A stretch of DNA of 64,000 nucleotides from Capitulum mitella (lineage: Eukaryota > Arthropoda > Thecostraca > Pollicipedomorpha > Pollicipedidae), in assembly GCA_030062745.1 (NCBI GenBank), contig CP099840.1:9677533-9741532 (forward strand), written 5' to 3'. Position 1 is the first letter of the stretch. The number at the start of each line of letters is the position of its first letter. The position numbers and the translations under genes are program-made. Below the pieces are notes generated by a model, which saw only the letters and a program-made list of their open reading frames with translations, did no database searches and was not told the DNA's origin. This document shows, one piece after another, positions 1 through 12,168 of the stretch.

Positions 1-1940
1 CGAGGAGAAAGAAGAGGGGATGTAAATGCGCTTTAAGACAGCTACCTGCGACCCGAAGATCCGGTTTCCTCGGAAGATCGGAAGATCACGACATGGCATG
101 GAGATGGTGTCTAATAAATTCTTCCGCTAAACCCTGCTTCGGTAGGAGGAGATGTCTACGGTGAAGAAGGTACCAAGAAAGAATCATACCTTCCTTCAAT
201 AGACATTACCACAGGGATGGTCATATGTGGCTACGTGTTGAAGTTGGACCTCGACATATGCCACTACGCCACCAAAACAAAAAGGTCGTTTCGAAGCACA
301 GGAATCCCGTGCCTTCCACGTCGTAATTATAAACGCCCCCATCGACTGCACAATGAGAACATGCGGGACATGAGAAAGGTCACTATATTCAAAGGTGACT
401 GTGAGGTCGAGTCGGGAGCACTCCTAAAGTGCAGGTTTGCGAAGGGCATCAAATTCCTGAGCAATGTAGGTTGAACGGAAAATCACGAAGGAAGTTAGCG
501 CGCGCCTACTCCGGAGGTACAGCAGGGACCCAGAGTACCATGTGTGTGCTGAGTGTATGCGAGAGTAGAATGTGTGGATCCGTCACTGTGAAACCCGCAA
601 GACGTTCGGGAAATACATTTGAACTCATGTGGGTTCAAACTCACTCTCATTCGCTTGTGCTCACCCGTTACTTCAAATATTCATGAGTACAGACACTATT
701 TTATGCCCGTTTTCTCGTCCTTAAGGCTGCAATGGGTTTTCAGCACGCCACTAATCGCTGCGTGGCGGAGGACAGTGGGCCTTAGTTGAAACCAGATAGC
801 TAAGAATAGCGTTTAAAACCACCACCAACATTTAAATCGTAATCCAGGTGCGCAGTGTTAACCGCCGCCACCAGTCCGATTCAAATATTTGTAAAAAACG
901 AGATTGCTTTTTGCTGAAAAAAATGAGAGCTACGTTTGTTCGACATAAGTACGAGTTGCAAGTCGGGAGGCGCTTTGCCTTCTTTACGACCCTGACACCG
1001 GATTTCAGCCATGGAAGCCATCAACTGATTGTTGTCAATAATGATATGTGTTCATACATGGACCACGTGGTTGCTACATATGCAACCTAGAAAAATGTCG
1101 AGGATCTCAGGCAAAAAGCTCAGCATGTGTGAGTATATTTACATCAAAACTGAAGAAAACGAGAAACGAAATGGCATTTGAAAGGGGTTCAACGAAACTG
1201 GTGCAGGCTTTTTGGAAATGCTCAAATCGAAACACCTGTTTTCTGTTAGTTATGCCTGCTCTCCACGGCACAGGGTTGGGCCATGCGACCAAGCAGTCCT
1301 CTGGCACTGGACAGAACCCACGTGTGTGTGGACAGAATCCCCCCCCACACACACACATATACACGTGCGGCGCGCGCGCAGGAGAGCGTGATGGCGGCCG
1401 GCTGCGCGTGCCGTTCCCCTTGTCGGGTCTGCCGTGCCGCCTCCGCCTGGCACGTGGTTGAGAGCCCTCTTCGGCGCACACTCAGCACCGGCATGTAATC
1501 TGGGTGACCGTGTCTGGCCAGTGTGCGCAGCTGCTCGGACCTAACCTTGCAGCACTTCTGAGCCTTCCTGGACATGTAGCGCACTGTGCAGCAGCAACAC
1601 TGAACAAAGTTTCCAAATCCGTTTCGATCTGTATCCGTTTCACCCTACTGGGTATCCGAAACGCTGATGCTCCGAATAAACTGTGATAAATTGGCTGTTT
1701 TTTAATGCTATTAAATTCCGTAATGGAGATGTCAAGGGGAAAATCTAAGTCTATCCGTAACAGGTACCATCACTGTAATTAAAAAAGGTCAAAAATGACA
1801 TTTCTTGACAGTGCGACCACGTAAATTCCTGTGGAAAGGCTAAAAGAAATGATTGCTGAATATGAACCTTGGTTTAGTTTATAATATGGATATGATTTAA
1901 GCATAATCAATCAACGGAGAAAGCTTCAGCGTATAAGAGA
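1..1940. other. Non-coding stretch, no gene seen
   Basis: Only short, overlapping open frames with no recognisable domain are present on either strand. A small CA/TG-rich patch lies around 1320-1370. I see no exon with coherent splice signals and no complete repeat, and read this as intergenic. Confidence 0.5.
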
Positions 1941-1954
1941 TATTTAAGTCTTCA

Positions 1955-2760
1955 GGTATAAAATATTGTTATCGGCATACCACTGTACAAAACTGTCAGA
2001 AAAAGCCTTCGTTTTAACCCACCCCGACTGGGGGGCTGTTGACCCCCCTGAGGTTTTTCTAGGACTGCGAGAGAACGAACAAACACAACACCATGAAACT
2101 TCGTGTACCTTTTGCATGATCGTTTTTTCACCTTGTGTCAACGTTTTGACCTCAGGTCAAGTCAGGTGTCTGACCTAGGTCAGGTCAAACGAACCCATAT
2201 CCAAAAAAGCTTAGCGCCCTGTAACTTTTTCGCAAAACAAGATATCTCAGTAGTACTGTCAGGTATTAGTGACCATGGTAGATGCAACAAGTCTGCTATC
2301 TGAGATTTTTCGGAATTTTCCGGGTCATTGACCTAAGGTCAAGCCCATTTTTAAGACATGTCGTTTTTTCGGAAATTGACGGAATATTTCATAACATTTT
2401 TAGTGTGGGGTGAAGCAGACATCTAGTTACCGTCATCGGACAAAGTATCAATGACTTCAAGGCTTTGACCTGACTTCAGGTCACGAATAACTGTTATGAA
2501 TGCACCACCGAATGTACCACCGCCAAAATCAGCGATGAATTACTCAGAATGGGTAGAAAATGACAGAACTGGCTTGCACTGACGTAAGTAATACCATGAA
2601 CCTCAAAAAGTTAAAAAATTGCATATTTTGGAAATAAACAGGCTCTCGTGAATAAAGCTCCGCCAATTGTGTACATTGGTAACAGACGGATTTTTCCAAA
2701 ATTTAAGCACAAGAAACCATCACAAGGACCACTAAGATCAATAAATTTTACATGGATAGG
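1955..2760 (+). repeat. Interspersed repeat, family A, copy 1
   Basis: This stretch aligns by eye, over several hundred bases, with the reverse complement of 60330-61100. Shared landmarks in the same order include TTGTGTCAACGTTTTG, AAAACAAGATATC, TTGACCTAAGGTCAAG-like and AATAACTGTT. The two copies are clearly related but diverged (I estimate about two thirds identity), so it is an old family. Both copies are dense in GGTCA/TGACC half-sites. I see no protein, terminal inverted repeats or target duplication, so the class of element is unknown. Confidence 0.7.
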
Positions 2761-3775
2761 CTTATGTCGCGAACATGGAGAAACACTAAAATTAGTTTCC
2801 GTTAATTTCTTACTGCGTACGGTTGCGGCGCCCGCCGACAACCGGCGTGAAAATTGTCGTGTCTTTAACTCAACGTTTCGCCGTATATATTGAACAAATC
2901 TGAGAAATTATCCGTGTATCGGCATCTACGGACCTTTACTTGTGCGTTGTCGCATTTACTTCCGCGTTATTTGTCACAGCCCTTGAGATCCAGGCCGTTT
3001 CTCGGTCTCATGCAGTCGGCTAAGAGAAAATATATATAGGACGTAAATTGCTTATATATTATCTAAAACTAAAAATGAGACCAGTTTCCAGCTCTAGTCG
3101 TCACAAGGTTTCTTCGAACGGTGTGCTTATTTTTATCGTGTGACCAACCGTCCTAGTTAGAGGGGGCGGTCAACCGCCCCCCCCCCCCCAGTCGGGCGTT
3201 ATCGTCGCCGACCGAAGGTCGTGCGCGGGTTAAGCAAGCACTCGTTTACGATTGTCAGTCAGAGAAGATTCACGGTGTGTTGTAACAGACATGTAAGTTT
3301 TTAAGTTTTTCCAGCAACACGCACAGTATGATACAGTACGAATAAGGCTACTGAATATTTCTTTTTTATCGATGAACGTCGCTGAACCTCGACAAATGAT
3401 ATGTATCCCAGTGGCCAGCGTAGCCCGGGTGGCAGGTGTAAGCACTATCCTATTGCGGCCGTTACTAATACCTGCCGCTTTAAAGCCCTGTCCACTCACT
3501 CTGCCTGTACTACGCAAGCGGATTACTGCGTTGACTGCGTGCTTTCCTGCCGCCGGCTTGCACTCACGGCCACCGAGTGTCGTCGTTTAAGAATGTTCGT
3601 GCTGCGTGCGGTGCGTGTAGTGTTCTGACCGCTCGTATCTGTGAATCAGCAGGCCTCCAGGCCCCCATGATGTGTCACGCCCAGCTCACGGGGCCCGGCT
3701 CCGGCTGTCGCCACACCCTCAAACGGTGCCCTGTTATCGGGGCGATCTGGCACCGCGGCCGGACAGCCCCGTGAG
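2761..3775. other. Non-coding stretch with a poly-C run
   Basis: No gene is seen. A C-rich homopolymer tract lies at about 3176-3190. Copy 1 of repeat family A may extend a little into the start of this stretch, where similarity fades. Confidence 0.4.
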
Positions 3776-3834
3776 TTTGCAGCGACCCGGACGACGTAGG
3801 ATCCACGTGACGTCGTCGCCGTCAACGTCATCTA

Positions 3835-3842
3835 TGACGTCA
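3835..3842. promoter_or_regulatory. CRE-like palindrome TGACGTCA
   Basis: This is a perfect 8-base cAMP-response-element palindrome inside the longer palindrome TATGACGTCATA (3833-3844). CREB/ATF-family bZIP proteins bind this sequence. It lies about 2.4 kb upstream of the exon at 6216. Its function is inferred only from sequence. Confidence 0.45.
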
Positions 3843-3900
3843 TACCCCGAAGATTCTGCGCGTTTTGGTTTTCGCAGCGACCCGGACGACAGATTCTACG

Positions 3901-3908
3901 TGACGTCA
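3901..3908. promoter_or_regulatory. CRE-like palindrome TGACGTCA
   Basis: A second perfect CRE palindrome, in the context ACGTGACGTCACG. It sits in the second copy of the local duplication at 3776-3940. Confidence 0.45.
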
Positions 3909-3940
3909 CGAAGAATCTTTGTCGAACGCGCAGATTATTT

Positions 3941-6215
3941 TTCCGTTACTTGGTCAAAGTCAGACAAAAAAGCACAACGGGTTCATTTACAAAATGGTGA
4001 GGCTATGCTCAGTTCCCATTGTTACGGCGCATGCAGAGTACGGTCGGAACAAGGCTATCAAATCATCGTGCGTATAAGGCAATAGCGGTGACTAATAGGT
4101 TAATTAGTTTTGTGACGGTGACGTTGCCATTGTCTGAAGGGGCAGGCCAAGAAAAATAGGAACGGAAGAGGACAGAAATTGTAATGTTATTTCACCCGGC
4201 AGCCAGTAAATGTATCTGAACAATGTGTGTTCTTTAAACTCTTTGTCTGTCCGACCTTGTGAAATACAGCAGGTTCGTAAGCGATTCACTGCTGATTTAC
4301 GATGTTCTTTTTCCGATGTCAGTTACTGATAGACACGGTGATGTCTTGCATGCAGTTGTTGTCATCAACCTAGTAAAACTATAAACAAAAAACTGGCACG
4401 CTGTGACCACGTCCGTGAAAGATTCCACTTGACGTCACACAGAATAGAATATTCTACGCGCGCTCGAATACACCCCTCATCTCCGGTGCCGATCCTGGCG
4501 ATGAGCGCTCAGACTGTCGGACCGGTTTTGCGCGTGCGGGGCCGGGTTCAGATCGTCGCGGACGACTGTCTCGGTCGGCGGGGGTGGAGAAGCCGGGTGA
4601 GGCGTCAGCCCCCACCGCCGGGTCGGCGACGGCACCAGGCTGAAATTGGGTGTGAGCGCGGCGGCCAGGCCGGGGCAACTGAACCTTCGCCCGGTCCGCA
4701 CCGGCCGCTCAGCTCGGTCAGACGGGCCGCAGCGCGGTCAAGGTGCCGCCATCGCGATAACGTATCGCGGCGCGGCCAAACGTCTGACTTGTTCAGACAC
4801 GCTGAACAGCAAAGCCCGACACATGTATGCAACGGGGGTTTAGGTAATGCCGAGTTTTCCACGATGCCGCTGCTCATCGAAAAAAAACGTGGGTACACAT
4901 ATGCATACATGGCATAGAGACACTAACAATCAAAACTGAATGAAATGCACATTGCGGTGCAGATAAACGCGACATGTTTCACACAAGCCGAAACTTTTTT
5001 TACGGCTTTACGGCACAGACAGGCGTACCGAATATTTGCAGGCAGAACGGAATGCCGCTGGGCTGCAGGCAGCCAGCGTGTCGCGCAGCTCTTCGGTTGT
5101 CCTCGCCCCGTCTGTATCAGACATTGTCCAGCAGTCCGTGGCGGTCCGTCCGTGGCTCGATCTGTCCGGAAACTATTCCGGTCTCTCCTGCACGGGACAA
5201 GTGAACGGGGGTCTGGGACCGTCACTACAGAACCACGCGGCAGCGTCCCGTACGAACGCGAATACTGCCGTCTTCCTGATGAGGCATGATGTCACGAAGA
5301 TCCTGCTTGGACGCATGTGACATCCAGTCCCGACGTCTTTGCTGTCGCGAGATATCCCCGACCGGTGTCTTTTGACGCACAAGGACATCCAAGTTTTGTC
5401 AAGAAAGGACACGGAACTGCCTGCTGGAGCGGAGGAAACGTGTGCTTCTTGACAAAGGCTAGCACGCTGCTAACCGGAACAGCTGCCATCCGGAGACAAC
5501 GACTGGACTGGAGGCTGGATAGCGGGCACATCCGCGAGCGCGCAAGAACTGGACGACAAAACCTCGCCATCGGCAGTCGCGCGTCTTTATTCGTGTGCAT
5601 GTTCACTCGGAAAGAAGCGATGGTGCATAACCGGCCTGCAACGCGCCGCGAGGCGCCGAAGGTCACCGGCCACCCGTTCCCTGAACCACTCGGCATGTCG
5701 CCGGTAAAAACTGGGTCCACGACACCGCGGCCGTCGCGTAGGCACCGCGCGTTGGGCAATGCCCGGAACTGCGGACAGTGACGGCGTTCGCTCGAGTCCG
5801 CTCAGGTAAATCACACCAGCGACATGACTCACTGGCCTCGATCTCGGATTGCACCGGCGCCAGACACCAGTCGGCGCACGAGCGGCGGCCAGCTGCGGCT
5901 TTGTTGCCGGACGACGCCCCCGCTGGGAGCGGGGAACGCCACGCTCCCCGAGACGCGGCGGCCGCCGGCCGGGACAGGTGCACGTGGAGTCCGCTCCCTT
6001 TGTCCCCTGGCCGCCTGCCGGCCGTTGTACCCGGCCGTTGCGTCACGGCGCGCCTAACGGAAGCGCGGCCGGTCGGGCCGGTCCGGGCGGCGGGCCGGCC
6101 GGCGCGCGGCCGCCCAGTCCGCCGGCGAGGCGAGCGCAGCGCGGACGCACCAGTCCGCCGTCCGGCGCCTACGCCAGCCGACTCCCGTCAGCTGACTGCC
6201 GTCGCGGAGTGCGCC
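3941..6215. other. GC-rich upstream region of the 6216 exon, possible promoter/5' UTR
   Basis: From about 5.7 kb the sequence is strongly GC- and CpG-rich and leads into the coding exon at 6216. The reading frame of that exon stays open back to 5778, but the peptide before residue M(6216) is Arg/Pro/Ala-rich in the way expected of translated CpG-rich UTR. I see no convincing TATA box. Confidence 0.4.
4430..4437. promoter_or_regulatory. CRE-like palindrome TGACGTCA
   Basis: A third perfect CRE palindrome, in a sequence related to the 3.8-3.9 kb duplication. Three such 8-mers within about 600 bases is far above chance expectation and suggests, without proving, a cAMP- or stress-responsive element. 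Confidence 0.4.
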
Positions 6216-7063
6216 ATGACCATTTCGCAGATTCAGCGCAGCGCTATCGGCGCGCGCGGATCGGCCAAGCGTCCGCAGCCGTTGGAAGCCGACGGCAGGT
6301 TCTGCGGCAGCAGCAAGCCGCCGAGCTGTGCCGTCGTGTTCAAGACGACCGCCCCGCTGGAGCCGACGCCGCGCCCGGCACTCAACGCCAACATGCTGTC
6401 GCGTGTCGAGCACGACACCAGACGGCCGTACGCGGGCCGTGATTCGCCGCTGCACAAGACGAGCCTCGAGCTGGCCAACTGCCGGCTATCCAAGAAGGGC
6501 GGCTTGTGCGGGCTAGAGTCCTGCCTCTGTCAGAAGGCATGCCGAGAGAACAACAACGCCAAGCCGTCCTGGAGCCAGCCAAGCTGCACGGGCAGCCTGT
6601 CCAACGGGTCCAAGCTGGGCTTCTCCCGGACCAGCTCTGGCTACGGCTCGCTCCGTTCGCGGAGTGACGCCGACTGCGGCCTGCGCATCCTGGACGTCAA
6701 GTCCGAGTACGGCATCCGAGACCCGGCGAGCAAGTCCACCGCGTCGTCCAAATCGAAGGACTCCTGGGGTTCGGACGTCTCGCTGAGCTCGGTCGATTCC
6801 GTCAAGCTTCTGCGCGAGCACGACTGGACCGACAGCAAGATCTGGAAAGACGCCACCTGGGACATCAGCCCTGTGAAGGACGACCGATGGAAGGACTCGA
6901 TCACGTCCTGGCGCAACAGCGCTCTGTACTCGTGGCGCAAGGAGTCGGACGTCGCCGACGAGGTGTGGAAGAAGCCTAAGGCGACGCCGAAGCCGAGCGG
7001 CTCGAGTGTTGCGCCCAAGTCCTTCACCGTCACGGCACGCACCCTGCAAAGCTCTTTCGATCG
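6216..7063 (+). CDS. First coding exon of an unresolved gene, possibly a distal Doa 5' exon
   Basis: This exon has 282 codons plus two bases (phase 2), opens with GCGCCATGA and closes at a strong donor, GATCG|GTGAGT. From the start methionine the composition changes from Arg/Pro-rich to a normal hydrophilic protein. A Cys-rich patch (GLCGLESCLCQKAC) lies near residues 99-112, followed by Ser-rich segments, a DSWGSDVSLSSVDS stretch and several Trp residues (for example DDRWKDSITSWRNS). I recognise no domain. The exon does not end in a stop, so the transcript must continue. Its phase does not fit the first shared Doa exon (phase 0). A join to an acceptor at 29320/29321 (CTCCAG|A) would keep frame into the 845-codon Doa-associated exon, but about one candidate AG in three would do so by chance. 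It could equally be a separate gene. Confidence 0.6.
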
Positions 7064-8410
7064 GTGAGTACGGAACTATCGTCGCCCAGTTCGCGAGTCT
7101 GGTGTTTGCTTCAATTTATACAGGATTTCATTACTGGCAGGCATCTGGACTGCATTCGCAGACGATTGACGTCGCTGTTAAATGGCGTGTATTGGAACAT
7201 CATCATAACCATGTGCTGCTAACCAGTCACAGGAGGAAACAACTTACGGTTCCCATACAGTTTGCCCCAGAACGGTGTGGCGCACAAATCGTGTGGCGGA
7301 AAAGGTCGGACTCGTGTGAATTCGTCGTGCTCTGTGGCGCCGTATGGACAGGTTAGCTTCACCCCTTGTTTGGACGTCTCAGCGCCCGGTCAGGGCCGGC
7401 ACAGGAAAGGCCACGGAGCCGGCCGACCTTTGGGGACCAGACCTATCTCGCCAGTGTCCTGCGGCAGCGGACCTGTCTCCGTGACCTCTGACGGGTGTCC
7501 GGACCTCTCGGGGCCCAGATCTGTCTCGCCAGTGTCCTGCGGCGCCGCGCGCTGCCGCCTCGCCACTCCGAAGGCCACAAGGAAGTCGTCATAGTCAGCA
7601 GTCCGACACTCACGAGCCGCGGGGTGCCTTAAATCGGGCGAGTTTAACGCGGACGCGGCCTTTTGGTTAGCGGGGAGCGGGACATATCCGCCTTCACCTG
7701 GACCAGAGTGGCAGGCGGGTCTGGCGGCGGTCGGCCACACTGGCACGGACCGGCGGTCCACGAAACAGAGAGCGTGCGCCGCCGGCAACGTACGCGGCGT
7801 GGGATGTAATGGCCGCCACACGTGTGGTGTTGTGGGCTTCCTCGGATTCGGCCAGCGCCCGCCGGGCGTCGGCCAGGTGATGTTTCATTCCCCGCGTCTG
7901 GGAAATTATCTCAGGGTGAGAGTGGGCGGACGCTACAAACACGGAGGCCGGACGGAACGGAGCGCCACCGTCGTCTCCGTGGGGCAGGGCACCGGAGGCA
8001 TTGTCCGTGTTGGCCGGCCCTGAAATCGCGCGCCGATAAACGTCCTGACGCCCAGCCAGCAAAACGAGGCCAGCAGGCAGACGCGGCTGACGCAATCACG
8101 GATCGCGGTGTTGCACGGAGCAACTAATTACTTCATGCTTCGTCGCTGGGTGCCAGGTGTCTTCTCGGTCTCGTCTTATCTCGTTTTAGCAGGCAGGATT
8201 TGCAAAGGCGCGTGTTTTCCTGATATCCTGGAACGAACTTAGGTTTCTTTCAGCGAATTAAAAGTATGTTATCACAACATGCAGCTCTAGAACTGATCCT
8301 GGAGGCCCGGCCTCCAATAAATGTAGCAGCGAGATGCATGATCGCTCCCAAGACACGGCATGAAATCATTGCGATGCCGCGTTCCCCACCTTCCGGCACG
8401 GAACAACGGA
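7064..8410. other. Intron or intergenic, no gene seen
   Basis: The stretch follows the splice donor of the 6216 exon. It contains GC-rich short open frames on both strands without domain signatures, and one local imperfect duplication around CCAGTGTCCTGCGGC (about 7452 and 7531). Confidence 0.4.
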
Positions 8411-8420
8411 GAGCAAGAGA

Positions 8421-8490
<70 letters not shown>

Positions 8491-8620
8491 GAGAGAGAGA
8501 GAGAGAGAGAGAGGGGGGAGAGAGAATGAGAAAGGGGAGGGAGGGAGAGAGTGAGAGGGGGGAGAAAAAATGGAAATGGTGGGAGAGCGGAGAGAAGAGA
8601 GAGAGAGGGAAGAGCAATCG
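8411..8620. repeat. AG/GA microsatellite and purine-rich tract
   Basis: A long GA dinucleotide run (about 8425-8520) broken by short G runs is followed by degenerate GGGAGAGA sequence. It opens reading frames on both strands that are repeat artefacts. Confidence 0.9.
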
Positions 8621-9717
8621 GGCTCGAATGCGAGAGAGTTTGTGTCCCCAAAGATGTTCACAGGACAGCACACGGTCTGTGTTCAGGGTGTGTGTACCGA
8701 TGGACTGTGGCCGCAGCCACAGCCACTTCACCGCCTGAGTCCCGCTAACCTGGAATGTCGCTGCCATACCACGCATGGCCTCTGTAGGCTGTTTAGTTCT
8801 CGAGCATATTCATATCAGTCCGAATCTTAATCACCTGGGCTCAAGCAACGGTAGCGGGCACTCTGCACTGTTTGCGTATGATAATAATTACGTAAATAAT
8901 ACGACAGACGCATTACCATTTTTCTCCCGTTTGGTCGGCTTCCCAAGGCGTGGCCGTGCTGGGCAGATCCGGTACATAATGGTTCTAACTTGTTCATCAG
9001 GCCGGGATCTCCATACAACATTCATTAGTTGTGTTGCAATACCTGCGTGACGCTGGCAGGCCGCCGTGGATCGGCAGTCGCCGCTCGCCGATCCCGAGTC
9101 CCGCACGTGGCGTGAGGCCCGAGTCTGCGCCGGCTCCACGGCGCCCGACCGCCGCGCGTGGCTGCCTGTTGTCTGACCGGCCTGTTGTGGTGGAGCCGGT
9201 CAGGCGGCACACCGGCCATTGCCCCCTCCCCCCTCTGCAGCTCACCCCTGCCCCTGGAGAGCTCTCCTCTGTTTGGGCTGCTCACTGGACCGTCCCGCTG
9301 TGGCGCGTCCGGCCAGAGTACCTGGGTATGGGCCCTGTACACAGGCCAGGCTTGGGTGTCCGTCCGCGAGTATGTGTGCGTTAGGGCGTCTGCCTGTTGT
9401 TCCGGCCGTGCCTCTCACCGTGCGCCAGCAGGGTGAGAGGCACTGTATGTACGTAAGGGTGCGACTGTGTTCTCTTTCTCCTGAGAGGTGGCCGAATGAA
9501 CTCCCGGTGCGTCCACGAAAGTAGCCGAGTCGTGTGTATCTGGGAACCCAGACAGTCTGTGAATATGGTCAGCTTGTTTCTGCTTTAGATGACCACTGGA
9601 GCTGTTTGTTCTTGTCCAGATGTCGGTATCATTATCGGTGGCTGTGGCTCATCCGTGTCCTGTACACCGGCCGAGGACTTGAGGCTCGTACTCCACTCCA
9701 GCAGCCCGGCCGGCGCC
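8621..9717. other. Non-coding stretch, no gene seen
   Basis: Mixed composition without recognisable exons. Overlapping short frames are present on both strands in the GC-rich part (9.05-9.5 kb). Confidence 0.4.
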
Positions 9718-10210
9718 GGTGGGTCCCAGAGGCCCTCATGGGTCCCGGTCCGGTCCCGGAGGTCCTCACGGGTCCCAGTCTGGTCCCAGAGGTTCTCACG
9801 GGTCCCGGTCCGATCCCAGACATCCTCACGGGTCCCGGTCCGGTCCCAGAGGTCTTCAGGGGTCCCGGTCCGGCCCCAGAAATCCTCACAGGGCCCGGTC
9901 CGATCCCAGACATCCTCACGGGTCCCGGTCCGGTCCCAGACATCCTCACGGGTCCCGATCCGGTCTCAGAGGTTCTCACGGGTCCCGGTCCGATCCCAGA
10001 CATCCTCACGGGTCCCGGTCCGGTCTCAGAGGTCTTCACGGATCCCGGTCCGGTCCCAGAGGCCCTCACGGGGCCCGGTCCGGCCCCAGAAATCCTCACG
10101 GGTCCGGTCCGATCCCAGACATCCTCACGGATCCCGGTCCGGTCCCAGAGGTCTTCACGGGTCCCGGTCCGGTCCCAGAGGCCCTCACGAATCCCGGTCC
10201 GATGTGACGT
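9718..10210. repeat. 30-bp minisatellite, about 16 copies
   Basis: The unit resembles GGTCCCAGAGGTCCTCACGG plus GTCCCGGTCC, 30 bases. Variants alternate (GAGGTCCTCACGG versus GACATCCTCACGG), suggesting internal unit classes. Because the period is a multiple of three and the unit lacks stops in most frames, it creates long open frames on both strands, such as repeated GPGPVPEVLT. I do not regard these as genes: the frames have no domain, no conserved start and no splice logic. Confidence 0.9.
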
Positions 10211-11984
10211 CCCCGGCTCGGGTAAGGGGACGGTGCCGGCGGCTGCGAGGTGAGGTCGACCCTGCGACACGCCACAGGGCCAGGGCCCGGTGTCAGGGGC
10301 GCCTTGCTGGTCCGCCAGACCATAGCCAAGCGGCATTCTTCATCAGGGCCGGTCAACTCTGTCCGTGCACTCCGTTGCAGACGAGTCAGGCGGAACCACA
10401 GCTCGCAGGGCTCAGGCACTCGAGATTCACAGACGCTGACTAATGGGGAAATATCAGCCGTGCGTCACGGCTTACAGCGATACGCCAGCAATTATCTTTT
10501 CATGGCAGTGAGATGTACCCCAGGCTAACAAGGCACCAGAGGACTGCTGAGGTGCAGTCAACCATTGATGGTTCCGTACGCTGAATACAGATTAATGCGC
10601 TCTTTCCAGAATATACAGCGTGACGTGTAGTTTTATCCTGGTGACTGTTCTACGAAGACTCGTGTTAGTATTACAGCCGGAATTACTAATATTGTGCGGC
10701 AAAATTGTCTTATAATAAGACATGCTTTTGATGTGGTCTTTCCGTGCTTAATGGCTGACCAGGCACTGATCAGAGCAACGGCTCACACTGATGGCCTGAC
10801 ATAAGCCCGTAGTGCTGCCGGTCTGCGTATCAAAACCTGTGCATACATTAGGTTCAGACAACCATGGAGCCATTTTCCAGCAGACCGTTGTGGGAACCGA
10901 GGCGGAATACGAGGGGAGAGATAGCGCTGCCGACGCCCACAGCTCGGCCGACCAGCCCATTGTGAGGACCTAATTAAACAATGCGTGGCCTTCCCGACAC
11001 GGCCCATGTGTTGAGCAGGCCTACTGCGGCCCTGGCCACTGCGGCGGGCAGTCTGGAGGACGCGCCTCCATACTGGGAGAGCGGCACACATCGGAGGTCG
11101 CCGCGGCGCGCTGACGCCGCGCCGTCGTACCTCTCCGCTCAGGGACGGCGCGCTCGGCCGTCACAGCGCCGGCCGGCTGCGCCGCCGGCCCCTGGTCCTG
11201 CTCCGCCGCTCAGTGGGCCCGACCGACGGCTCAGGCGGTCGCACTCTCCGGACCGTCCGGCCACGGCAGAGCGCCTCCGGCTGTCCGCAGGCCGCACTCG
11301 GAATCCGCGGACTCTGACGCGGCGGCGCGAACTCCACCTGGCCAGAGGGCCGGGAAGCAGGGGTTCACGGCTTCTGCTTTCCGTCCTGCACAGGTGACGT
11401 CTGCGAGGTTTCTCCAGCAGCGGAAGGCAATGCCGCCCGCCGCGATCGTCTCGCCTCGGCAGGGCGCCCTGCTCGGGTGCGCCTGGCCACCGGCGCTCGT
11501 CCCCGCCGTCCGATTACCGATTCAAGGCTGTTATCAGTGTCACTAGCGGCGTCCGAATTTCCAATCACTTCCTGCCGGCGCGGCGGGCTGCGGGCCGGCC
11601 GGGCTCATCTGTGCGAGTGTCTGGCGGTCAGGGTCACACCGGGCCGTCTGGCTGCCATGAGCCTCTGCTGACCGGGCTGTCTGGCCTCTGTGCTCCTCTG
11701 CTGACTGGGCTATCTGGCGTCTGTAAGTCTTTACGGACCGGATTATCGGGCCGATATGAACCTCTGCTGGCCGGGTTACCGGATCGCCATGTCTGGAGGC
11801 CGGTGGCAGCAAGGGTTGGCTGGCATCAGGAGGCCGCGCTTGTCGGGCTCTGCGCTAGACCTTGAACCCCGTGCTGGACTCGGGGGTCGGACTGCGCGCC
11901 ATCCGAAGCCTGGGACACGGCCCGCCATCACTTCCGGGAGGGACTGAACGCGGCCTCCCGGCAGGCGTCTAGCGTCCAGTTGGA
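10211..11984. other. Non-coding GC-rich stretch
   Basis: No exon is recognised. A degenerate short repeat of the type CTCTGCTGACNGGGCTNTCTGG lies at about 11650-11790. Other open frames are short and Arg/Ala/Pro-rich, as expected from GC-rich DNA. Confidence 0.4.
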
Positions 11985-12168
11985 GGACGGACGCAGTCAA
12001 CCGACGTCCAGCTCAGGGACAGAAGCTCAGTGCTCATTCTATCAACATCCAGTTCAGGAGCAAAAGCTCAGTGTCCAGTCCACCGACGTCCAGTTCAGGG
12101 GCAGAATCTCACTGTTCAGTCCGCTGACATTCATTTCGGGAGAAAACGCTCACTGCTCGGCCCGCCGA
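11985..12168. repeat. 41-bp tandem repeat, about 4 copies
   Basis: Units begin CGTCCAGTTCAGGGGCAGAA-like and recur every 41 bases, diverging towards the right (CATTCATTTCGGGAGAAAAC). Confidence 0.7.

Larger units (their letters stand above)
3776..3940. repeat. Imperfect duplication carrying CRE-like palindromes
   Basis: GCAGCGACCCGGACGAC occurs at about 3778 and again at about 3863; each copy is followed within about 15 bases by ACGTGACGTC. A third, looser relative, sharing only the part around the palindrome, lies at 4418-4460 (GATTCCACTTGACGTCAC). This is a local duplication of about 86 bases that multiplies a TGACGTCA-type site. No coding capacity is evident. Confidence 0.6.

Noticed and set aside
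5778-6215. Upstream extension of the 6216 exon to an earlier ATG
   Set aside because: The extra 146 residues are Arg/Pro/Ala-rich like translated CpG island; normal protein composition starts at the 6216 methionine.
8250-8830. Frames made of poly-Ser/Leu or poly-Arg/Glu
   Set aside because: They are translations of the GA/CT microsatellite; the same applies at 52983-53281.
9534-10443. Long open frames with GPGPVPEVLT-type repeats on both strands
   Set aside because: They are produced by the stop-free 30-bp minisatellite; frames are open in several phases at once and have no domain or splice logic.
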